Shown: one piece after another, positions 1 through 5,702 of the stretch
How the letters are laid out: the number at the start of each line of letters is the position of its first letter
How positions within the stretch are numbered: position 1 is the first letter of the stretch
Assembly: GCA_039182715.1 (NCBI GenBank)
Contig: JBCDBY010000101.1
Span: 1 to 14,073, forward strand
Source of the DNA: JBCDBY01 sp039182715
GTDB taxonomy: Bacteria; Planctomycetota; PLA2
DNA: 14,073 nucleotides
Reading direction: 5' to 3'
Position numbers and translations under genes: made by a program
Notes under the pieces: model-generated
Seen by the model: only the letters and a program-made list of their open reading frames with translations
Databases searched by the model: none
Told to the model about the DNA's origin: nothing

Positions 1-93
1 GAGGAGGGCATGGGCCGCCTGCTCCGCGAGACGGTCCACACCGCGGAGGCGTTCTGGGACCGCGCGCGCCGGCAGGCGGCCCATGCCCTCCTC
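1..93. repeat. Edge inverted duplication (22-bp perfect arms, 49-nt spacer) disrupting the decarboxylase gene
   Basis: Bases 1-22 are the exact reverse complement of bases 72-93, with 23-71 between them. The left arm is cut off by the window edge, so the repeat may be longer. Read on the plus strand, 1-71 encodes E-E-G-M-G-R-L-L-R-E-T-V-H-T-A-E-A-F-W-D, which is the natural continuation of the decarboxylase (tyrosine decarboxylases have GYGKL-I-G-A-S there). The minus-strand frame of the gene loses homology at exactly base 72. The simplest reading is that the end of the sequence folds back on itself (chimeric read, amplification template switch or assembly artefact) rather than a biological hairpin. 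Confidence 0.8.
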
Positions 94-1569
94 GTCGAGC
101 GGCAGCACCTTGTGCGTGACGTAGACCGCGGCGGCGGCCGCGCCCGGCTTGCTGCCCTCGAGCACGTACTGGCCGAGGTTGCGCAGCTTCTCGTCCATCG
201 TCTTCTCGAGCTGCGCATCGCCCAGATCGAAGACGTAGGCCGCCTTCTGCGTGATGAAGTCGACGATGTTGCGGTTGCGCGCGATGAACGCGCCGGCGGC
301 GTAGGGCACGTAGCCGAGCTTGTGCGGGTCGACGGTGATCGAGTCCGCCTCGCAGACCGCGGCGAAGGCGCGGTAGACGCGGTCGCTCGGGAAGTACTGG
401 AAGTGCATCTGCAGCGCCTTGCGGTCGACCAGCGATCCGTCGCGCGCGCGGAAGATGCTCATCAGGTAGCCGCCCCAAGCCGCGTCGATGTGCAGGCCGA
501 AGTCGCAGCCGCGGGCGCGGCACTCGGTACGCACGTCGACGATCTCGTGGATCGGATCGATGTTGCCGAACTCGGTCGTGCCGAGCACCCCGATCACCGC
601 GAGCACCGGCACCTCGTCGTCGAAACAGGCGTCGAGCTTGTGGCGCAGGTCGGCGACGTCGAGGCGCATGTGGCTGTCAATCGCCACGCGCACGAGCTGG
701 TTCTTGCCGAAGCCGAGCACCTTCATGCCCTTCTCCCAGCTGTAGTGCGCGGAGGCGGGCACGAGCACGACGGGCGGCTTGAGCTCGCGGTGCTTGAGGA
801 AGAAGCCGGCGGTGCCGAGGCACTCGATGCGCTCGGCGCGCACCGCCTTGACGAAGCGGAAGACGTCGGCCGTCTCGCCGTGCGTGCGCAGGTGGGCGAC
901 CACCTCCGAGCGCAGCGCGATCGTCTCGTCGATGGAGAGGTTGAGCAGCTCCCACTTGGAGTAGTCGGCGAGCGGCTTGGCGCGCGGGCCGACGGGGCCG
1001 AACTCGAAGCCCTGCTCCGCCGCGGCGGCCTGCAGGGCGACGCCGTAGAACTTCACCGAGCGCAGGTTCCAGAGCGCCTCGTAGTTGGCGACCGTGCCGC
1101 CCGAGGTCAGGTGGCCCCAGGCGCACGGTTCGGCGTCCGAGTCGATCGCGTACCCGAACATGCGCGCGAGCTGGCGGCCGACCTCGAGCTCCTTCTCGAT
1201 GGTGATGCCCGCGCCCTCCTCCGCGACGTTGTTGGGGTTGTAGAGCGTCGTCAGGATGCGCGCGACGACGCCCGGCAGCAGCAGGTCCGCGGTCATGTGG
1301 CCGATGTAGCGCGGATGAAAAAAGGGCACGGCGCGCTTGAGCTCGGCGCTGAGCGTGTAGAGCTCGCTCTTCATGCGCGCCATGAAACGCTGGTACTCGC
1401 CGCTCGCCTGCTCCGCCGCGGTGATCGGCTGGCCGTCTTCGGGGTGGAAGTTGCGGCGCCAGAAGGTGTGGTCGCGCAGAAACTCGACGACCAGCGACTC
1501 GAGGACGTCGTGGTTCTCGGCGGCCGGGCCGAGAAAGAGCGGGGCGAGGAACGTGCGGTCGCCGGACAT
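1..1569 (-). CDS. Pyridoxal-phosphate-dependent decarboxylase, tyrosine/glutamate decarboxylase-like (partial, runs off left edge)
   Basis: Group II PLP-dependent amino-acid decarboxylase. The start is ATG at 1569-1567. Visible family landmarks are the substrate/cofactor segment SAHYSWEKG (His275), the PLP-pyridine Asp in HIDAAWGGY (Asp362), and the Schiff-base lysine in DPHKLGYVPYAAG (Lys417). The stretch GQYVLEGSKPGAAAAAVY, followed by a LPLDEEGMGRL-type segment, closely resembles the C-terminal half of enterococcal/lactobacillal tyrosine decarboxylases (about 620 residues), which is why I favour that subfamily; the amino-acid substrate cannot be read from the sequence. Homology is clean to about residue 499 (base 73). 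From base 72 to base 1 the frame reads an Arg/Ser-rich tail unlike the family, because the edge is an inverted duplication (see separate entry). The gene lies 16 nt downstream of the SpoIIAA-like gene on the same strand, so the two are probably co-transcribed. No clear Shine-Dalgarno precedes the ATG. Confidence 0.88.
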   Translation of the reverse strand, partial: MSGDRTFLAPLFLGPAAENHDVLESLVVEFLRDHTFWRRNFHPEDGQPITAAEQASGEYQRFMARMKSELYTLSAELKRAVPFFHPRYIGHMTADLLLPGVVARILTTLYNPNNVAEEGAGITIEKELEVGRQLARMFGYAIDSDAEPCAWGHLTSGGTVANYEALWNLRSVKFYGVALQAAAAEQGFEFGPVGPRAKPLADYSKWELLNLSIDETIALRSEVVAHLRTHGETADVFRFVKAVRAERIECLGTAGFFLKHRELKPPVVLVPASAHYSWEKGMKVLGFGKNQLVRVAIDSHMRLDVADLRHKLDACFDDEVPVLAVIGVLGTTEFGNIDPIHEIVDVRTECRARGCDFGLHIDAAWGGYLMSIFRARDGSLVDRKALQMHFQYFPSDRVYRAFAAVCEADSITVDPHKLGYVPYAAGAFIARNRNIVDFITQKAAYVFDLGDAQLEKTMDEKLRNLGQYVLEGSKPGAAAAAVYVTHKVLPLDEEGMGRLPARAVPERLRGVDRLAEQAAHALL

Positions 1570-1585
1570 GGCGACAGGGTACGCG

Positions 1586-1939
1586 CTAGGTCGCGGACCA
1601 GGCGAGCGCTTCGTCGCGGCGCGCCGTCGGGAAGCCGCGCACGCGGCCGGGGCGGACGAGCCGGAAGAGAAGCGTCGAGCCGCGCGCCCACCACCGATCG
1701 GAAACCACGGCGAGCCGGCGCAGGCGGCCGAAGTGGCGCGCGCCGAAGCGCATGTCCTGCCAGATGGCGCCCGGCGTGAGCAGGCGCGCCTCGCGCGGAA
1801 TCTCGTAGACCAGCCGCAGGTCTCCGGCCTGGGCCTCGACGGCGGGCAGCAGCACCTCGGTGTAGTCGCGGCCGGTCACCCAGCCGCGCGCCGCCACGGC
1901 GACGACGCCGTCCGGCGCATCCTCGCGAAGTTCCAGCAT
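1586..1939 (-). CDS. SpoIIAA-like / STAS-SEC14 fold protein
   Basis: 117-residue protein, full length for the SpoIIAA-like (DUF3478/STAS-SEC14) family of about 120 residues. It opens with the typical MLELREDAPDGVVAVAARG strand followed by V-T-x-x-D-Y-x-E-V-L-L-P-A-V, then a YEIPREARLLTPGAIWQD segment and a R-L-A-V-V-S-D strand, which is the usual order in this family. It is a soluble cytoplasmic alpha/beta protein. Members resemble anti-sigma-factor antagonists and lipid-binding SEC14 proteins, but most have no proven function. The ATG at 1939-1937 is preceded by AAAGG about six bases upstream. It is the first gene of a two-gene unit with the PLP decarboxylase and diverges from the fluoride channel gene across 35 bp. 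Family assignment is good; the biological role is unknown. Confidence 0.8.
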   Translation of the reverse strand: MLELREDAPDGVVAVAARGWVTGRDYTEVLLPAVEAQAGDLRLVYEIPREARLLTPGAIWQDMRFGARHFGRLRRLAVVSDRWWARGSTLLFRLVRPGRVRGFPTARRDEALAWSAT

Positions 1940-1974
1940 GCCTGCCTTTCGGTACGGGTATTCTGGCCGCCCGG
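1940..1974. promoter_or_regulatory. Compact divergent promoter region, possible leaderless crcB promoter
   Basis: Only 35 bp separate the start codons of the SpoIIAA-like gene (minus) and crcB (plus), so both promoters must be here or inside the opposing genes. TATTCT at 1959-1964 matches a TANNNT -10 element and ends 10 bases before the crcB ATG, the spacing seen for leaderless transcripts. No matching -35 box is evident. Confidence 0.25.
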
Positions 1975-2361
1975 ATGCGGGAACTGCTCATCGTCGGTCT
2001 GGCCGGCGCCCTCGGCGCGATCGTCCGCTACGGCGTGACCGGCTGGATGTACGAGCTCATGGGCCCGCGGTTCCCGTGGGGCACGCTCATGGTGAACGTC
2101 GCGGGTTGCTTCCTGCTGGGCGTCCTGATGCAGGTCAGCCTCACGAGCGAGCTCGTCTCCCCCGACTGGCGGCTGGCGCTCGGAACCGGATTCCTCGGCG
2201 CGATGACCACGTTCTCGACGTTCAGTTTCGAGACGCTGCGCGAAGTGGAGCGCGGCGCCTGGGGCCTCGCCGGCGCCAACGTCGCCGCCAACCTCGCGCT
2301 CGGACTCCCCGCCACGTGGCTCGGCCTCCTCCTCGCCCGCCGCCTCCTCGGCGACGCCTAA
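1975..2361 (+). CDS. crcB: Fluoride-specific ion channel FluC/CrcB
   Basis: 128-residue inner-membrane protein with four hydrophobic helices, the normal size for a dual-topology FluC subunit that exports fluoride as a homodimer. The signatures are GALGAIVRY near the N-terminus, WGTLMVNVAG with the pore Asn41, and GFLGAMTTFSTFSFE with the two 'Phe-box' residues Phe80 and Phe83 in their canonical positions. The ATG at 1975 has no good Shine-Dalgarno. A TATTCT hexamer ends ten bases upstream, which would suit a leaderless transcript. The 35-bp space to the divergent SpoIIAA-like gene is too small for a fluoride riboswitch. A single gene suggests a homodimeric channel. Confidence 0.95.
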   Translation: MRELLIVGLAGALGAIVRYGVTGWMYELMGPRFPWGTLMVNVAGCFLLGVLMQVSLTSELVSPDWRLALGTGFLGAMTTFSTFSFETLREVERGAWGLAGANVAANLALGLPATWLGLLLARRLLGDA

Positions 2362-2671
2362 CCTCCCTGCCGAACTCCCCCTGCTGAACCACTCTGACGA
2401 ACCACTCTCGGTCGCCAGCGTCCCAACCCACGCCAGCATCGGCACTTACGGACGACCCGTGCAGCACGAGTGCCGCACGGGAAGGGGCTCCAAGAGCTTC
2501 GCGGAGCGCAGATCTCGACCAAAACCGTGGATGCGAGCAGTCTTTCACTCTTGCGACTGCATCGATGAAGGCGGAGAACTGCGGCACCGGTGCCGCAGTT
2601 GGCGCACGGAGGTCTCGCCGTTGCGGGGGGGTGTGACGGCCCCGGCCAAGAGTGGTTCGTCAGGAGGTGGG
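2362..2671. other. Non-coding convergent intergenic region with palindrome and flanking inverted repeats
   Basis: 310 bp between the 3' ends of crcB (plus) and the renalase-like gene (minus), with no credible gene on either strand. It contains a short near-tandem repeat GAACCACTCT (2387-2396 and 2399-2408), a 15-bp sequence CTGACGAACCACTCT at 2394-2408 repeated in inverted orientation at 2649-2663, and a 24-bp perfect palindrome between them. A 12-bp tandem duplication (GTCAGGAGGTGG-like, about 2660-2682) covers the stop codon of the renalase-like gene. No T-run follows any hairpin, so a classical intrinsic terminator is not evident. Confidence 0.6.
2577..2600. repeat. 24-bp perfect palindrome
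   Basis: Bases 2577-2588 (AACTGCGGCACC) are followed immediately by their exact reverse complement (GGTGCCGCAGTT). It could form a cruciform or a loop-poor hairpin, or bind a dimeric protein. It sits in the convergent intergenic space, where a bidirectional terminator would be expected, but lacks flanking U-tracts. Confidence 0.85.
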
Positions 2672-3607
2672 TCAGGAGGTGAGCAGGTGGTGGGCGAGGG
2701 TGTGGCCGCTGGTCCAGGCGGCTTCGATGCGGCCGCCGAGGCACCAGTCGCCGCAGGCGCCGATGCGGGTCATGCCGTTCCAGAGATACGGCTCGCCCAG
2801 CGGCGTGCGCGTCCGTGCGTAGCGCCAGAGGTGCGCGCGCTCGTACTTCGCTTCGGGCAGCTCCCGCCCCACCACCGCCGCCAACGCCTCGCGCAGATGC
2901 GGAAGCGCGTCGGGTTTCGAGAGCCCGAGATGCTCCTCGGTCCAGGCGACGTCCGCATGGAGCACCCAGCTCTCCCCCCGCGGCTGGTCGTGGCGCGCCA
3001 CCCACGCCATGCCGTGCTCGTCGAGGAATCGACCGTCCCAGTCGAGGCCCAACCGCTCCTCGAAGAGAAACAGCCCGGCCCAGCACGGATCCATCTCGAC
3101 CCTGCCGACCGCGTCCGCCAGCGCGGGCGCCGGCTGGAGCAACGGAGCGGCCTGGGGTGCCGGAACGGCAACGATCACCGTGTCGAACGGCCCCAGCCAG
3201 TCGCCGGCGCCATCGCGCAACTCCCATCCCTGCGGTCCGCACAGCAGCTGGTCGATGCGCGTCTCCGAACGCACCGCCAGCCCGTGCGCCAGCGACTCGC
3301 AGAGCGACGACATGTGGGGCGCGCCGCGAAAGCGCGCCTCCTCCACCTGCAGCGACGAAGGCCAGCGCTCGACGAAGCCCTCCTCCTCCCACTGCAGCAC
3401 CGCTTCGGCAAAGGCGGGATCGCGCGCCGTGAAATACTGCGCGCCGTGATCGAGGAAGGCGCCGTGCGCCCGGCGCGAGCTCATGCGCCCGGCAAGGCCG
3501 CGCCCCTTGTCGAACACGACGACGTGGCGGCCGGCGTCGTGCAAGAGGCCGGCGCACGTCACGCCGGCGAGGCCGGCGCCGATGACGGCGATGCGTTCCT
3601 TCGTCAT
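2672..3607 (-). CDS. Renalase-like FAD-dependent NAD(P)-binding oxidoreductase
   Basis: 311-residue flavoprotein of the bacterial renalase/amine-oxidase-like family (usually about 310-340 residues). The N-terminal dinucleotide fold IAVIGAGLAGVTCAGLL carries GxGxxG at residues 10-15. MSSRR and FLDHGAQYFTAR follow, as in renalases, and the C-terminal FAD contact is RIGACGDWCLGGRIEAAW. Characterised bacterial renalases oxidise non-productive dihydro-NAD(P) isomers back to NAD(P)+ with O2; that activity is inferred here from family only. The ATG at 3607-3605 overlaps the TGA of the upstream SelL-like gene as ATGA, so translation is probably coupled to complete read-through of that gene. Longer in-frame starts upstream would only add shadow sequence from the upstream gene. 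Homologues of this gene commonly sit beside photolyase genes in light-response clusters. Confidence 0.85.
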   Translation of the reverse strand: MTKERIAVIGAGLAGVTCAGLLHDAGRHVVVFDKGRGLAGRMSSRRAHGAFLDHGAQYFTARDPAFAEAVLQWEEEGFVERWPSSLQVEEARFRGAPHMSSLCESLAHGLAVRSETRIDQLLCGPQGWELRDGAGDWLGPFDTVIVAVPAPQAAPLLQPAPALADAVGRVEMDPCWAGLFLFEERLGLDWDGRFLDEHGMAWVARHDQPRGESWVLHADVAWTEEHLGLSKPDALPHLREALAAVVGRELPEAKYERAHLWRYARTRTPLGEPYLWNGMTRIGACGDWCLGGRIEAAWTSGHTLAHHLLTS

Positions 3608-4113
3608 ACCGCAGCACGGAGCGAAGCCCAATCGGGCTTGTCTCCGGCATGACGGTAATCGTGCTGCCAAAGGATGCGCGAGCCCTGCAGCAGAAAGGCG
3701 CCCGGCATGCGCATGACGTCCCCGACCGGCTTGCCGATGCCATGGCCGCGGCTCGCCGCCCGGGCGCCGGCGACCCACACCGACGGGCCGAAGACCTGGC
3801 CCAACCGTGCGCGCGGCACGTCGAACGCGTCGAAGAGCGCGCCGGACGGATCGGCGATCCCGCGCGCTTCATCGCCGTATCGGCCCAGGAAGTTCCGGCC
3901 CTGCTCCTCGGTCGCGATGAAGACGAACACGGGGCGGGGCAGGTCGGGAGTGCGGAGAACCTCCGCGACCGTTTCGCGACAGAATGCTCACCCGAAGTGC
4001 CGCAGGAAGAGCAGTAGCATCGGGTCGTCGCCCAGCTCCTCGCGCAGGGTGGCGCCGCGCAGATGGACGCCCCGGATGGGACGGTCGAGGACCTCGCCGG
4101 AGATGTCGTGCAT
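3604..4113 (-). CDS. SelL/AhpC-TSA_2 peroxiredoxin-like redox protein, probable selenoprotein (in-frame TGA = Sec42)
   Basis: The reading frame from ATG 4113-4111 runs 169 codons to TGA 3606-3604, interrupted by one in-frame TGA at 3990-3988. Before it the protein reads MHDISGEVLDRP through LLLFLRHFG, and after it AFCRETVAEVLRTPDLPRP and then FVFIATEEQGRNFLGRYG. This is the normal thioredoxin-fold order of AhpC/TSA_2 (PRXL2/SelL-related) proteins, whose motif is HFGCxFCRE. The TGA sits precisely at the first redox cysteine, giving U42-A-F-C45. Reading frame and homology are unbroken on both sides, and a SECIS-like hairpin follows (separate entry). The natural reading is selenocysteine insertion, as known for SelL-type proteins. 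A simple nonsense mutation is the alternative. Internal initiation at Met62 (3930) would give only a 108-residue fragment without the active site. The stop overlaps the renalase-like start (ATGA). The gene diverges from the photolyase operon. Confidence 0.85.
3942..3990 (-). promoter_or_regulatory. Candidate bacterial SECIS element immediately 3' of the in-frame UGA
   Basis: Starting 21 nt after the UGA, the minus-strand RNA contains GCGGAG-GUU-CUCCGC (3966-3952), a perfect 6-bp stem with a triloop whose first base is G. That G lies 27 nt after the UGA. Published bacterial SECIS models require a short stem, an apical loop of 3-14 nt with G in the first two loop positions, and a UGA-to-loop distance of about 16-37 nt; all three are met. 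A further GGUC/GACC pairing (3970-3967 with 3945-3942) can extend the stem across a 6-nt bulge. This would be the SelB/tRNA-Sec recruitment site. Confidence 0.72.
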
Positions 4114-4169
4114 GTCGTCTGAATCCCGGATTCGGGACTCCACCGTATACGTTGCCGGAACTCAACCGG
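4114..4169. promoter_or_regulatory. Divergent promoter/operator region between selenoprotein unit and photolyase operon
   Basis: 56 bp separate the two divergent ATG codons. It holds the near-palindrome GAATCCCGGATTC (4121-4133) and the perfect 8-bp palindrome CGTATACG (4144-4151). The latter presents a TATAC -10-like core in both directions, 18 bp before the photolyase ATG. The compact symmetrical layout suggests one shared regulator or sigma factor for both units. I could not match it confidently to a LitR/CarH or ECF-sigma consensus. Confidence 0.35.
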
Positions 4170-5702
4170 ATGCCGTCCGCCTTCTCGACCCGACTCGCCG
4201 AACGCAACCCGACAGCGCCCCCCGAGCGGTGGGTTTACGCCCCCTACGACCAGCTCACGGACCGCATCGGTCCGCTGGCGAGCGCAACCCGGGGGAGCGT
4301 CGGTCTGATCCTTCTCGAGAGCGAGGGGAAGGGCGGGCGACGTCCGTATCACAAGCAGAAGCTGGCGCTCATTCTCGCCAACCAGCGCCACTTCGCGCTC
4401 GAGCAGGCGGCCAAGGGCGTCCCCATCCGCTACGAGCACGCGAGCGACGGGTACGCCGCGCACCTCCAGAAGCTGATCGAGGAGCTCGGTCCGATCGCCA
4501 CGATGCGACCGGCCGAGTACGAACTGCGCCACGAGATCGCCCGCATCGACGGGCTGGAGATGCTGCCCCACGAGGGCTGGCTCAGCACGCCGGAGGACTT
4601 CTTCGCCGCGTGCGGCGACCCGCCGTGGCGCATGGATGCCTTCTACCGGATCATGCGCCGCAAGACCGGCTACCTCATGCGCGACGGCAAGCCGGAGGGC
4701 GGCAAGTTCAGCTACGACGTCGAGAACCGCAAGCCGTGGCGCGGCGAGCCGGCGGCGCCGCAGCCGCCGCGGTTCCGACCCGACGACGTCACGCGCGAAG
4801 TCGGCGCGCTGATCGAGAAGAAATTCACAGGTCATCCCGGGCGTCTGGACCTCACCACGCTGCCCGTCACGCAGCGCCACGCGCGCACGCTTTTCAAGTG
4901 GGCCATCGAGGAATGCCTGCCGCAGTTCGGCCCGTACGAAGACGCGATGGCGCGGCAGGAGCGGACACTTTTCCACACGCGGCTCGCCCCGCTGCTGCAC
5001 CTGCACCGCGTGCTCCCGCGCGACCTCGTCGAAGGCATCATCGACTCCGACGCACCGCTCGCCTCGCGCGAAGGCGCGCTCCGGCAGGTCCTCGGCTGGC
5101 GCGAGTTCGTACGGCACGTGCACGAGCACACCGACGGCCTGCGCAACGTCAAGACCAACACGCTGGGCGCGAACGAACCGCTGCCGCCCGCCTACTGGGA
5201 CAAGCCGTCGGGCCTGCATTGCCTCGACCGCGTCGTCGAGTCGGTCTGGGACGAGGGCTATAGCCACCACATCACGCGCCTCATGGTGCTTTCAAACGTC
5301 GCGTCGCTGCTCGACATCAGCCCGCGCGATCTGACGGACTGGTTCTGGGTTGCCTACACGGACGCGTTCGACTGGGTCGTCGAACCCAACGTGCTCGGCA
5401 TGGGCACGTACGGCTGCGGCGACCTGATGATCACGAAGCCGTACGTGTCCGGCGCCAACTACATCAACAAGATGTCCGACTACTGCTCGGACTGCGCCTT
5501 CGATCCGAAGAAGAACTGCCCGCTCACGAACCTCTACTGGGATTTCCTCTCGCGACACGAGAAGAAGCTGACGGGCAACCCGCGCATGCGCCTCCCGCTC
5601 AACTCCCTGCGCAAGCGCAGCGACGAGCAGCGCGAGATCGACCACGACGTCTTCCTGCAGGTGCGCCGCACGCTGCGCAAGGGCGGCCGGGTGACGCCGT
5701 GA
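4170..5702 (+). CDS. Prokaryotic (6-4) photolyase / FeS bacterial cryptochrome-photolyase (PhrB-like)
   Basis: 510 residues, matching Agrobacterium PhrB (507). It resembles the FeS-BCP class: flavin enzymes that use blue light to repair (6-4) pyrimidine-pyrimidone lesions, with a lumazine antenna and a [4Fe-4S] cluster. The four cluster cysteines are at 351, 439, 442 and 450 (LHC; DYCSDC; KKNC), paralleling PhrB C350/C438/C441/C454 with a shorter last spacing. The catalytic-site pair His366-His367 in GYSHHITRLM and the segments YRIMRRKTGYLM, LGWREFVR, EPNVLGMG, YINKMSDYC and LYWDFL are all typical. The start is ATG 4170, where homology begins with WVYAPYDQLTDRIGPL; a TTG at 4152 is possible. 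It is the first gene of the plus-strand operon, and its TGA overlaps the next gene's GTG. Confidence 0.92.
   Translation: MPSAFSTRLAERNPTAPPERWVYAPYDQLTDRIGPLASATRGSVGLILLESEGKGGRRPYHKQKLALILANQRHFALEQAAKGVPIRYEHASDGYAAHLQKLIEELGPIATMRPAEYELRHEIARIDGLEMLPHEGWLSTPEDFFAACGDPPWRMDAFYRIMRRKTGYLMRDGKPEGGKFSYDVENRKPWRGEPAAPQPPRFRPDDVTREVGALIEKKFTGHPGRLDLTTLPVTQRHARTLFKWAIEECLPQFGPYEDAMARQERTLFHTRLAPLLHLHRVLPRDLVEGIIDSDAPLASREGALRQVLGWREFVRHVHEHTDGLRNVKTNTLGANEPLPPAYWDKPSGLHCLDRVVESVWDEGYSHHITRLMVLSNVASLLDISPRDLTDWFWVAYTDAFDWVVEPNVLGMGTYGCGDLMITKPYVSGANYINKMSDYCSDCAFDPKKNCPLTNLYWDFLSRHEKKLTGNPRMRLPLNSLRKRSDEQREIDHDVFLQVRRTLRKGGRVTP

Noticed and set aside
10..1779. Long open frame (589 codons) on the plus strand over the decarboxylase
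   Set aside because: Composition is Arg/Ala/Val/Glu-rich low-information sequence typical of antisense frames in high-GC DNA. The minus strand encodes a recognisable enzyme with all motifs. Only its first ~20 codons look real, because of the edge inversion.
1940..1974. Fluoride riboswitch upstream of crcB
   Set aside because: Only 35 bp lie before the ATG, shorter than the crcB-motif aptamer, and the conserved aptamer segments are absent.
2222..2587. Small minus-strand gene starting in the palindrome (MPQFSAFIDAVARVKD...)
   Set aside because: It runs about 140 bp antisense into crcB and degenerates to Arg/Gly runs. It has no ribosome binding site and no recognised family.
3604..4113. Reading the SelL-like gene as a frameshifted or nonsense-mutated pseudogene
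   Set aside because: There is no frameshift: both halves are in the same frame, the stop hits exactly the redox Cys position, the rest is intact, and a SECIS-like hairpin follows. A simple nonsense mutation remains formally possible.
2358..5270. 970-codon open frame on the minus strand
   Set aside because: It runs antisense to the (6-4) photolyase and out of frame through the renalase-like and SelL-like genes, with no recognisable domain. It is a shadow.
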